In this document: positions 8,657 through 17,133 of the stretch, piece by piece
Layout: every line of letters starts with the position of its first letter
Position numbering within the stretch: position 1 is the stretch's first letter
Assembly: GCF_024437745.1 (NCBI RefSeq)
Contig: NZ_JANFNY010000014.1
Span: forward strand, 1 to 37,571
DNA: 37,571 nucleotides
Source of the DNA: Roseomonas sp. GC11
GTDB taxonomy: Bacteria > Pseudomonadota > Alphaproteobacteria > Acetobacterales > Acetobacteraceae
Reading direction: 5' to 3'
Translations under genes and position numbers: made by a program
Notes under the pieces: generated by a model
Seen by the model: only the letters and a program-made list of their open reading frames with translations
Told to the model about the DNA's origin: nothing
The model's database searches: none

Positions 8657-11584
8657 TCAGGCATCGCGCAGGGCCTGGGCCAGCAATTGCACCGAATGCA
8701 CCGCCCGCCGCCCGGCGAGGTCGCGGATCTGGTGGCGGCAGGAGGTGCCATCCGCCACGATGGCATCCTCCGCCGCCGCCGCCCGCACGGCGGGCAGCAG
8801 GGAAAGCTCGGCCATGGCCTTGCTCGTCTCCAGGTTCTTCGCCTCGTAGCCGAAGCTGCCGGCCATGCCGCAGCAGGAGGAGGCGATGGGCGCCACCTCC
8901 AGCCCCGGGATTTTTTTCAGCACCTGCACGGCGGCGGGGAAGGCGCCAAAGGCCTTCTGGTGGCAATGGCCGTGCAGATGCGCCCGGGCCGCGCCGACCG
9001 GCCCGAGCGGCAGGTCTGGCTTCTCCTTCGCCAGGAATTCGCTGAGCAGGAAGGCTCGCCCCGCCAGCCGCCGGCTCTCCTCCCCCGGCAGAACAGACAG
9101 AAATTCGTCGCGCAGCGTGGTGAGGCAGGAGGGTTCCAGCCCGATCACCGGCGCATCGCTGCCGGCCAGGGCCTCCAGGGTGCGGCGCGCCTCCTCCCGC
9201 GCGCGCTCCACCATGCCCGCCGCCAGATAGCTCCGCCCGCAGCAGAGCGGCCGCCCGGTGGCCGCCCGCGCCGGCCGCACCCGATACCCCGCCCGCCCCA
9301 GCACGGTGACGGCATCACGCAGGATCTCCGGCTCCATGTGGCGGTTGAAGGTATCGGCGAAGAGCAGCACCTCGCGGCCCTCGCTTCCCGCCCCGCTGGC
9401 CATCTCGGCCTCCTCATCGCGGAAGGGGGCGGAGCTGAATTCCGGCAGGCTGCGCCCGGCGGCCAGCCCCAGCCAGCGCTCCGACAGCCGCGCCAGGGCG
9501 GGGATGCGGTCGCGCAGCGCCACCAGCCAGGGCGCGCGGCTCGCCCAGGGCGCCCAGCGCGGCAGCTCCGCCACCAGCCGGTCCTTCAGCGCGATGCCGT
9601 GCCGGCGGGCGCGTGCGTGCTGCGCCTCGATCTTCATCTTGGCCATGTCCACGCCGGTCGGGCATTCGCGCTTGCAGCCCTTGCAGGAGACACAGAGGGA
9701 AAGCGCCTCCGCCACCGCATCGCCCGCCAGGGCATCGGGGCCGAGCTGCCCCGTCAGCGCCAGCCGCAGCGTATTGGCGCGGCCGCGCGTCAGGTGCTGC
9801 TCATCCCGCGTGACGCGGTAGGAGGGGCACATGACATTGGCGTCGAATTTGCGGCAGGTGCCGTTGTTGTTGCACATCTCCACCGCGCCCAGGAAGCCGC
9901 CCTGCGGCCCCGGCCAGGCGGACCAGTCCAGCACCGGCTTCACCGCCGGATCGGCGCGGTAATCGGGCGGGTAGCGGAAGAGGCTGCGGTCATCCATGCG
10001 CGGCGGGCGGACGACGCGGCCGGGATTCATCAGCCCCGCCGGGTCGAAGGCATCCTTCACCGCCTCGAAGGCGCGGACGATGCGCGGGCCGAACATCGCC
10101 TCGTGGAATTCGGAGCGGACGATGCCATCGCCATGCTCGCCCGAATGGCTGCCCTTGTAGGCCCGCACCAGGGCGAAGCATTCCTCGGCGATCGCCCGCA
10201 TCCGGGCGACATCCGCGCCATCCTTCATGTTCAGCACCGGGCGGACATGCAGGCAGCCGACGCTGGCATGGGCATACCAGGTGCCCTTGGTGCCATGCCG
10301 CTCGAAGACCTCGTTCAGCCGCTCCGTGTAGTCGGCGAGGTCGGCGAGGTCCACGGCCGTGTCCTCGATGAAGGAGACGGGCTTCCCGTCCCCCTTCATC
10401 GACATCATGATGTTCAGCCCGGCCTCGCGCACCTCGGCGATGGCGGCCTGGAAGCCGGCCTCGGTGGCGCGCACCACGGCGCCCGGATAGCCGAGATCGC
10501 CCATCATCGCCTCCAGCCGCGCGAGGTCGCGCAGCAGGGCGGCATCCTCCTCGCCATGGAACTCGACGATGAGGAGGGAGTCCGGCTCGCCGATCAGCAT
10601 CTGGTCGATGGTGGCGCGGTAGAGCGGGATGGAGCGGCCGAGGTCGATCATCGTCCGGTCCACCAGCTCCACCGCCTCCGGGTTGAGCGTGACGAGGTGC
10701 TGGCTGGCGGCCATGGCGGCGCGGAAGGTGGGGAACTGGCAGATGCCCAGCACCTTGCGCGGCTTCACCGGCCAGAGCTTCAATTGCAGCGCGGCGGAAA
10801 AGGCCAGCGTGCCCTCGCTGCCCACCAGCAGCCGGGCGAGGTTGCCACGGCCGGCGGCGCGCGCCTCGGGCGTCAGCGCCTCGATATTGTAGCCGCCGAC
10901 GCGGCGCAGCTGGCGCGGGAAGCGCGCGGCGATCTCCGTCGCCTCCCGCGATCCCAGCGCCGCCAGCCCGTCCAGCAGCGCGGCGATGCCGGCCGGCGCA
11001 TCCTCGCCGGGCGGCGGCAGCGCGCCGAAGACGTGGCGCTGGCCATCGGGCAGCAGGGCGTCGATGGCCAGGACATTATCCGCCATCAGCCCGTAGCGGA
11101 TGGACTTGCTGCCGCAGGAATTGTTCCCCGCCATGCCGCCGATGGTGCAGCGCGCCCAGGTCGAGGGGTCCACGGGGAAGAATTTTTTTCGGCTCTTCAG
11201 GCTGTCATTCAGGGCGCCCAGGGTGATGCCGGGCTCCACCCAGGCGGTGCCCGCCGCCTCGTCCACCGCCAGCACGCGGCGCAGATATTTGGTGCAGTCC
11301 AGCACCAGGGCGCGGTTCACCGTCTGGCCGCACTGGCTGGTGCCGCCGCCGCGCGGCAGCAGGGGCACCCCGGCCTCGCGGCAGATCGCCAGCGCCGCCT
11401 CCACATCCGCCAGGCTCCTCGGCACCAGCACGCCTACCGGCTCCACCTGGTAGATGCTGGCATCCGTGGCGTAGCGGCCGCGATCGGCGGGGGTGAATTT
11501 CACCTCGCCCGCGGTCTCGCGCTTCAGCCGCGCGGCCAGGGCGCTGTCCCCGGGGCGGTGGCGGGCGTGATGAATGGCGTTCAT
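8657..11584 (-). CDS. FAD- and Fe-S-containing 2-hydroxyacid dehydrogenase (D-lactate/D-2-hydroxyglutarate type)
   Basis: A 975-aa fusion protein that would oxidise a D-2-hydroxyacid and pass electrons to the respiratory chain. The N-terminal ~500 residues are an FAD-binding PCMH domain (LLPRGGGTSQCGQ near 78, CTIGGMAGNNSCGSKSIRYG near 144) and an FAD-oxidase C domain (GSEGTLAFS; SGEHGDGIVR). The Fe-S part has CNNNGTCRKF...MCPS and CVSCKGCKRECP, then two CCG-type motifs (CCGRSYLAAG, CCGMAGSFGYE) like those of GlpC/GlcF/LutA. The plan matches Dld-II/YdiJ proteins, where dehydrogenase and Fe-S partner are one chain. The substrate (lactate, 2-hydroxyglutarate or glycolate) cannot be decided from sequence. 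The divergent serine-glyoxylate-type aminotransferase 159 bp away suggests glyoxylate or one-carbon metabolism (inference). Confidence 0.9.
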   Translation of the reverse strand: MNAIHHARHRPGDSALAARLKRETAGEVKFTPADRGRYATDASIYQVEPVGVLVPRSLADVEAALAICREAGVPLLPRGGGTSQCGQTVNRALVLDCTKYLRRVLAVDEAAGTAWVEPGITLGALNDSLKSRKKFFPVDPSTWARCTIGGMAGNNSCGSKSIRYGLMADNVLAIDALLPDGQRHVFGALPPPGEDAPAGIAALLDGLAALGSREATEIAARFPRQLRRVGGYNIEALTPEARAAGRGNLARLLVGSEGTLAFSAALQLKLWPVKPRKVLGICQFPTFRAAMAASQHLVTLNPEAVELVDRTMIDLGRSIPLYRATIDQMLIGEPDSLLIVEFHGEEDAALLRDLARLEAMMGDLGYPGAVVRATEAGFQAAIAEVREAGLNIMMSMKGDGKPVSFIEDTAVDLADLADYTERLNEVFERHGTKGTWYAHASVGCLHVRPVLNMKDGADVARMRAIAEECFALVRAYKGSHSGEHGDGIVRSEFHEAMFGPRIVRAFEAVKDAFDPAGLMNPGRVVRPPRMDDRSLFRYPPDYRADPAVKPVLDWSAWPGPQGGFLGAVEMCNNNGTCRKFDANVMCPSYRVTRDEQHLTRGRANTLRLALTGQLGPDALAGDAVAEALSLCVSCKGCKRECPTGVDMAKMKIEAQHARARRHGIALKDRLVAELPRWAPWASRAPWLVALRDRIPALARLSERWLGLAAGRSLPEFSSAPFRDEEAEMASGAGSEGREVLLFADTFNRHMEPEILRDAVTVLGRAGYRVRPARAATGRPLCCGRSYLAAGMVERAREEARRTLEALAGSDAPVIGLEPSCLTTLRDEFLSVLPGEESRRLAGRAFLLSEFLAKEKPDLPLGPVGAARAHLHGHCHQKAFGAFPAAVQVLKKIPGLEVAPIASSCCGMAGSFGYEAKNLETSKAMAELSLLPAVRAAAAEDAIVADGTSCRHQIRDLAGRRAVHSVQLLAQALRDA

Positions 11585-11651
11585 GGACCTGTCCTGGCAG
11601 TTTGCCTTCCCTGGCCCGGAGCCTAGCGCCGCCGCCGCCGCCTGTCCGATC

Positions 11652-11657
11652 TATAAT
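11652..11657 (+). promoter_or_regulatory. Possible -10 element (TATAAT) upstream of the aminotransferase gene
   Basis: A perfect TATAAT occurs 92 bp upstream of the aminotransferase start, inside a short AT-rich patch of the 159-bp divergent intergenic region. No good -35 lies 16-18 bp upstream, so an activator may be needed. GTCCGAT (11644-11650) and ATCCGAC (11666-11672) flank it as an imperfect inverted repeat (6 of 7), a possible regulator site. Confidence 0.3.
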
Positions 11658-11743
11658 GCTCATCAATCCGACAAGCCGAACTCATTGGCGGCCCTCATGG
11701 CAGACGCCGTAAGACCACCGTGAACCAGGGGAGGGACAAGACC

Positions 11744-12928
11744 ATGGCCTATTTTCAGTCGAAGCCGGTGGCGGGCCGCCACTTCCTGCAGATTCCGGGG
11801 CCGACCAACGTGCCGGACAAGGTGCTGCGCGCCCTCGACAACCCGACCATGGACCATCGCGGGCCGGATTTCGGCCTGCTCGGCCAGCGCGTGCTGGAGA
11901 AGGTCAAGGCGGTGTTCAAGACCACCCAGCCGGTGGTCATCTACCCCGCCTCCGGCACCGGCGCCTGGGAGGCCGCGCTGGTCAACACCCTCTCCCCCGG
12001 CGATGCCGTGCTGATGTGCGAGACGGGGCAATTCGCCTTCCTCTGGCGCGAGATGGCCGAGCGCCTGGGGCTGAAGCCGGAATTCATCGCCACCGACTGG
12101 CGCCGCGCCGCCGATGTGCCGGCCATCGAGGCCCGGCTGCGCGCCGATGCCGGCCATGCCATCAAGGCCGTCTGCGTCGTCCATAACGAGACCAGCACCG
12201 GCTGCACCAGCCGCATCGACGAGGTGCGCGCGGCGATGGACGCGGCGGGCCACCCGGCGCTGCTGCTGGTGGATACCATCTCCTCCCTCGGCAGCATCGA
12301 TTACCGGCACGATGAATGGGGGGTGGATGTCACCATTGCCGGCAGCCAGAAGGGGCTGATGCTGCCGCCGGGCCTTTCCTTCAATGCCGTCGGCCCCAGG
12401 GCGCTGAAGGCGGCGGAGACGGCGCGGCTGCCGCGCAGCTTCTGGGACTGGCGGCCGATGATCGCCGCCAATGCCACGGGCTACTTCCCCTATACGCCGG
12501 CCACCAACATGCTCTACGCGCTGGACACGGCGCTGGACCTGCTGCTGGCCGAGGGGCTGGAGAATGTCTTCGCCCGCCACGACCGCCACGCCGAGGCCAC
12601 CCGCCGCGCCGTGCGCGCCTGGGGGCTGGAGGTGCAATGCGCCGAGCCGCGGCATTTCTCCTCCGCCCTGACGGCGGTGCGCCTGCCGGAGGGCCATTCC
12701 GCCAATGCCCTGCGCGCCACCATCCTGGAGCGCTTCAACATGAGCCTGGGCAATGGCCTGGGCCGGCTGAACGACCGCGTCTTCCGCATCGGCCATCTGG
12801 GCGACTTTAGCGATCTGGCGCTGATGGGCACCCTCTCCGGCGTGGAGATGGGCCTGCGCCTGGCCGGCGTGCCGCATCAGGCGGGCGGGGTGCAGGCGGC
12901 GATGGATTTTCTGTCAGGGAATGCGTGA
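11744..12928 (+). CDS. Class V aminotransferase, serine-glyoxylate aminotransferase type
   Basis: A 394-aa PLP enzyme of the serine-glyoxylate/alanine-glyoxylate aminotransferase group, which would convert glyoxylate plus serine to glycine plus hydroxypyruvate in the cytoplasm. The N-terminus has QIPGPTNVPDKVLRA (16-30) and MDHRGPDF (36-43), typical of the group. The PLP lysine is in IAGSQKGLMLPPG (Lys ~203), with LLVDTISSLGS preceding it. The ATG at 11744 is preceded by GGGGAGGGAC at good spacing; a GTG 24 nt upstream lies ahead of this site and is rejected. The divergent FAD/Fe-S dehydrogenase could supply a keto-acid partner. A strong hairpin (12938-12961) follows the stop. The group includes aspartate and alanine users, so the amino donor is inferred. 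Confidence 0.88.
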   Translation: MAYFQSKPVAGRHFLQIPGPTNVPDKVLRALDNPTMDHRGPDFGLLGQRVLEKVKAVFKTTQPVVIYPASGTGAWEAALVNTLSPGDAVLMCETGQFAFLWREMAERLGLKPEFIATDWRRAADVPAIEARLRADAGHAIKAVCVVHNETSTGCTSRIDEVRAAMDAAGHPALLLVDTISSLGSIDYRHDEWGVDVTIAGSQKGLMLPPGLSFNAVGPRALKAAETARLPRSFWDWRPMIAANATGYFPYTPATNMLYALDTALDLLLAEGLENVFARHDRHAEATRRAVRAWGLEVQCAEPRHFSSALTAVRLPEGHSANALRATILERFNMSLGNGLGRLNDRVFRIGHLGDFSDLALMGTLSGVEMGLRLAGVPHQAGGVQAAMDFLSGNA

Positions 12929-12937
12929 GGGAAAACC

Positions 12938-12961
12938 GGGGGAAGAATGAATTCTTCCCCC
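12938..12961. terminator. Strong hairpin after the aminotransferase gene
   Basis: GGGGGAAGAA (12938-12947) and TTCTTCCCCC (12952-12961) form a perfect 10-bp stem with a TGAA loop, 10 bp past the aminotransferase stop. A weaker mirror-like hairpin, GGGAAT/ATTCCC (13034-13047), lies nearer the convergent monooxygenase stop (13065). Between them CGTCCCG (12993-12999) and an imperfect CGGGAGACG (13006-13014) resemble the centre of the family A elements, so this may be a decayed relative. Confidence 0.65.
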
Positions 12962-13064
12962 AGACCCCCATCATCTTTTTCTGTCAGTACAGCGTCCCGC
13001 TGGGCCGGGAGACGGCGGCAGCCTGAAAGAAAAGGGAATTCATTCCCCCGCATCTTCCTGGGTT

Positions 13065-14075
<1,011 letters not shown>

Positions 14076-14245
14076 GATGAACTCCCACGCGGGTGGGGAA
14101 GGGCGGGGCCGGCGGGGGTGCCGCCGGCGGGTCATGGCGGCATATGGGGGTGCCTCGCCCCGATGGCAGGGGGAGAGGCGGGGGGTGCTTGGCAGGACCC
14201 CACCCCCCACCCCAATGTGAAGGGGAGCAAGGAGGGCCACACCCC

Positions 14246-14554
14246 ATGACCACCGAGATCGACCCCGCCACCCGCACCGAGCTGGAGGCCGCCGCCTTCC
14301 GCCGCCTCGTCGAGCACCTGCGGGAGCGGTCGGATGTGCAGAATATCGACCTGATGAACCTGGCCGGCTTCTGCCGCAACTGCCTCAGCCGCTGGTACCG
14401 CGAGGCGGCCGAGGCGCGCGGCATCGCCCTGCCGGACCCTGAGGCGCGCGAGATCATCTATGGCATGCCCTACAAGGCGTGGCAGGCGCAGCACCAGAAG
14501 GAGGCCACCGCCGAGCAGAAGGCGAAATTCGCCGCCAGCCAGCCGCATTCCTGA
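14246..14554 (+). CDS. DUF1244 family protein
   Basis: A 102-aa protein consisting of one DUF1244 domain. The diagnostic core is [28 protein letters not shown] (written here by position, about residues 23-50), holding a C-x2-C pair that could bind metal, followed by [15 protein letters not shown]. The family is widespread in Proteobacteria and of unknown function. GGAGG lies about 10 nt upstream of the ATG. It precedes gapR by 121 bp on the same strand and may share its transcript. Identity is clear; the role is not. Confidence 0.85.
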   Translation: MTTEIDPATRTELEAAAFRRLVEHLRERSDVQNIDLMNLAGFCRNCLSRWYREAAEARGIALPDPEAREIIYGMPYKAWQAQHQKEATAEQKAKFAASQPHS

Positions 14555-14675
14555 GGCCGGGGCGAGAGGCTGGGGCGCGGCGCAGGCAGGATTTGCCCGC
14601 CCCCGGCGGCGCGGCTATACCCGCGCGCTTCCGGTGCCGCGCCGCGGTGCCGGCCCTGTCCGCTGTCTGGAGACC

Positions 14676-14981
14676 ATGATGAGCGATTTCGACGCGCACG
14701 AGGCCAAGGCCAGCCGCGAGCGCCAGGAAGCCGATCCCGATGCCGATGTCGGCGGCATCGCCGCGGACCGGCTGCGCTCCATCATCGAGCGCGTGGAGCG
14801 GCTGGAGGAAGAGCGCAAGGCCCTGGCCGACGATATCAAGGACATCTTCGCCGAGGCCAAGTCCGCCGGCTTCGAGGTGAAGGTGATCAAGCAGATCATC
14901 CGCCTGCGCAAGCAGGAGCCGGCCGAGGTGGAGGAGCAGGAGACCCTGCTCGACCTCTACCGCCGCGCCCTCGGCATGTGA
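14676..14981 (+). CDS. gapR: GapR-like nucleoid-associated protein (DUF2312)
   Basis: A 101-aa DNA-binding protein closely resembling Caulobacter GapR. The family core is present in order: AADRLRSIIERVERLEEERK (about 29-48), DIKDIFAEAKSAGFEVKVIKQIIRLRK (53-79) and the C-terminal LLDLYRRALGM. In Caulobacter GapR forms a clamp that tracks overtwisted DNA ahead of polymerases and helps replication and segregation; here the function is by homology. The N-terminal ~25 residues are acidic and Asp/Glu/Ala-rich and longer than in short homologues. Two in-frame ATGs (14676 and 14679) lie 3 and 6 nt after GGAG, so the second is equally plausible. Family C and B elements follow the stop. Confidence 0.9.
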   Translation: MMSDFDAHEAKASRERQEADPDADVGGIAADRLRSIIERVERLEEERKALADDIKDIFAEAKSAGFEVKVIKQIIRLRKQEPAEVEEQETLLDLYRRALGM

Positions 14982-14984
14982 GCC

Positions 14985-15051
14985 TTGAGGGGGCTTTGCT
15001 CCCTCAAACACCCCCCTTTCTTTCCCTTGGGCAGGGGACAGGGTTCCCTGC
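14985..15051. repeat. Dispersed intergenic element, family C (copy 1), terminator-like
   Basis: Two hairpins are separated by a C/T-rich stretch. TTGAGGGGGC (14985-14994) pairs with GCTCCCTCAA (14998-15007) around TTT with one G-T pair. GCAGGGGAC (15031-15039) pairs with GTTCCCTGC (15043-15051) around AGG with one G-T pair. The same plan, including the linking C/T tract and CTTGGGCAGGGGAC, recurs at 36393-36457. It begins 4 bp past the gapR stop. Confidence 0.8.
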
Positions 15052-15060
15052 ACCCGCCTT

Positions 15061-15140
15061 CAGGGGGCGTCCCCTGATGGGTTTCCAAAGGCCTCAGGCC
15101 TTTGGTCGGGAGAGTTTGAGAGGGGCGAAGCCCCTCTCAA
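15061..15140. repeat. Dispersed intergenic element, family B (copy 2)
   Basis: A small stem CAGGGG/CCCCTG (15061-15076) precedes the two family B hairpins: CCAAAGGCC/GGCCTTTGG (15085-15093, 15097-15105; loop TCA) and TTGAGAGGGGC/GCCCCTCTCAA (15116-15126, 15130-15140; loop GAA). It sits between the convergent 3' ends of gapR and hyuB, next to a family C element, so two terminator-like repeats stand back to back. Confidence 0.85.
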
Positions 15141-15146
15141 GAAGGC

Positions 15147-17120
15147 TCAGGCCGCGAGGCCCGGCGTTTCCGCCACCAGCGCGGCATAGGCCTCGGCCAC
15201 GCCCAGCCCCGGCGCTTCCTGCCGCATGGCGAAGAGCCGGTGCTTGACGAAGAAGCGCCAGTGCACCGGCAGCGCCGCCAGGATGGCCGTCAGCGCGTCA
15301 TAGGCGGCGCTGTCCCACACCTGCTCGAAGGCGTCCCGCTCGGGGCCGAGGGCGAAATGGGCCGGGTGCGCGGCGGCCGGGCGGGCGGCGCGCTCGGCGG
15401 CGGTGGCGGCCTCGTCCACCTGCCAGGACCCCGCCGCGCCCTCCCGCAGCACCACGCCGTAATCCGCCCGCGCGCTGGCCGGCGAGACATAGCCCCGCGT
15501 CACGTCGCGCGCGACCAGCGCCGGGTCGCGCTCCAGCGGGCTGCCGCGCCCGCCGCCGCCGGGGGAGTGGATATGCAGCACATCGCCCGGGTTCATGGTG
15601 ACGAGGTCGGCATTGCCCAGCACCACCGCCCGCGCCGTGCCGGGGTTGAGGATGAAGTCCGAGGGCTGGCCCGGCTGCCCGCCCAGCGTGCCCCAGGGGC
15701 GGAAGCGGCAGCGGTCGCGGTTGCGCGCGGTGACGCGGGAATTGGGCGCGAAGACCTTGAACTCCATCACCGTGGCGAGGCCGCCGCGCATCCGCCCCGC
15801 GCCGCCGGAATCCGGCAGCAGCCCGTAGCGCAGCATCTGGATGGGCACTTCCGTCTCGGTGATCTCGATCGGCGTGTTCTTCAGATAGGCGCCATCGGCG
15901 CCCGAGCCATTGGTGCCGTCGCGGTGCGGCATGCCGCCGCCGCCGCCGACCACGGGGTTGATGGCGGCCAGCACGCTGCGCCGCGTGCGGTTGTCCGTCG
16001 TCATGATGTTCATGATCGAGCTGGTGCCGGCGGGGGCGGCCGGCATGCGCTCCGGCATGGCGAGGCTGAAGGCGCCGAAGATCAGGCTGCGCAGCCGCGC
16101 GCAGGTCAGGCTGCGCATGCCCACCGCGGCGGGGAAGACGGGGTTCACCACCGTGCCCTCGGGCGCGATGCAGGTGAAGGGCCGCGTCAGCCCGATATTG
16201 AGCATGATGCGCGGATTGAGCGTGTAGAGCACGTAGTAGACGCCCACCAGCAGCAGCGTGTGGTGGGGGTTGCCCCCCGTCGGGACGTTGAGCGAGGAGG
16301 TCAGCTGCGGGTCGGAGCCGGTGAAGTCCAGCACCGCGCGGTCGCCCGCGATGGTCAGGGCCAGGGCCAGGCGGCAGGGCTGGCCGCCGGCCGAATCCTC
16401 GTCCGCATAGTCGGAGAAGACATAGCGGCCATCGGGGATGGAGCGCAGGATCTCGCGCGCCTGCTGCTCGGCATGGTCCTGCACGCCCTGGATGCCGGCC
16501 AGGAAGCCCTCGGCGCCGAATTTGGCGATCATCGCGCGCACCTTGCGCTCGCCCGTGTTGAGCGCGCCGATGAAGGCCTTGAGGTCGCCCAGATTCTGCT
16601 CCGGCTTGCGCACATTCATCAGCATGACGCGCAGCAGGTCCTCATCCAGCACGCCTTCGCGCATCAGCTTCATCGGCGGGAAGCGGATGCCCTCCTGGTG
16701 GATTTCCGTCAGCGTGCGGGAGAGCGAGGCGGGCACGGCGCCGCCCATGTCGGTGTTGTGGATATGGCCGCAGGCGAAGCAGATCAGCCGGCCCTCGTGG
16801 AAGATCGGCTTCCACATGTGCACATCCGGCGCATGGGTGGCGAGGTAGCCGCTATAGGGATCGTTGGTGAAGCCGATATCGCCCGGCGCGTAGTCCCCGA
16901 TCAGCCCGATGGCCTGGCCGTAGGAGATGCCGGGATACCAGGTGGCGCCGAAATCCATCGGCACGGCGAAGACGCCGCCATCCGGCCCGACGAGCTGGAC
17001 GGTGAAGTCCTCCGTCTCCTTCACGAAGGTCGAATGCGCCGTGCGGTAGAGGGTGTAGGCCATGTTCTCCGCCGCCGCGCGGGCATGGTTGGCGAAGACC
17101 TGCAGCGTGACCTTGTCCAT
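15147..17120 (-). CDS. hyuB: Hydantoinase B/oxoprolinase family protein (HyuB-like)
   Basis: The 657-aa second subunit of an ATP-dependent hydantoinase/oxoprolinase-type enzyme. The N-terminal YRTAHSTFVKETEDFTVQL (about 25-43), FTNDPYSGYLATHAPD (83-98), the metal-site-like ACGHIHNTDMGGAVPASL (115-132) and the C-terminal HIHSPGGGGRGSPLERDP are all typical. Such enzymes hydrolyse cyclic amides (5-oxoproline, hydantoins, N-methylhydantoin); carboxylases of acetone or acetophenone use related subunits. AGGAGG lies just after the hyuA stop and serves this start; the 13-bp gap implies translational coupling. No third subunit follows. The C-terminal ~100 residues are alanine-rich and poorly conserved. 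Confidence 0.88.
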   Translation of the reverse strand: MDKVTLQVFANHARAAAENMAYTLYRTAHSTFVKETEDFTVQLVGPDGGVFAVPMDFGATWYPGISYGQAIGLIGDYAPGDIGFTNDPYSGYLATHAPDVHMWKPIFHEGRLICFACGHIHNTDMGGAVPASLSRTLTEIHQEGIRFPPMKLMREGVLDEDLLRVMLMNVRKPEQNLGDLKAFIGALNTGERKVRAMIAKFGAEGFLAGIQGVQDHAEQQAREILRSIPDGRYVFSDYADEDSAGGQPCRLALALTIAGDRAVLDFTGSDPQLTSSLNVPTGGNPHHTLLLVGVYYVLYTLNPRIMLNIGLTRPFTCIAPEGTVVNPVFPAAVGMRSLTCARLRSLIFGAFSLAMPERMPAAPAGTSSIMNIMTTDNRTRRSVLAAINPVVGGGGGMPHRDGTNGSGADGAYLKNTPIEITETEVPIQMLRYGLLPDSGGAGRMRGGLATVMEFKVFAPNSRVTARNRDRCRFRPWGTLGGQPGQPSDFILNPGTARAVVLGNADLVTMNPGDVLHIHSPGGGGRGSPLERDPALVARDVTRGYVSPASARADYGVVLREGAAGSWQVDEAATAAERAARPAAAHPAHFALGPERDAFEQVWDSAAYDALTAILAALPVHWRFFVKHRLFAMRQEAPGLGVAEAYAALVAETPGLAA

Positions 17121-17133
17121 GATGCGGGCCTCC

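Noticed and set aside
8585-11626. A very long open frame (about 1000 codons) on the plus strand opposite the FAD/Fe-S dehydrogenase gene
   Set aside because: It is antisense to a protein with clear FAD and Fe-S motifs. Long antisense frames are expected in DNA this GC-rich; its translation is Gln/Arg/Ala-rich without domains.
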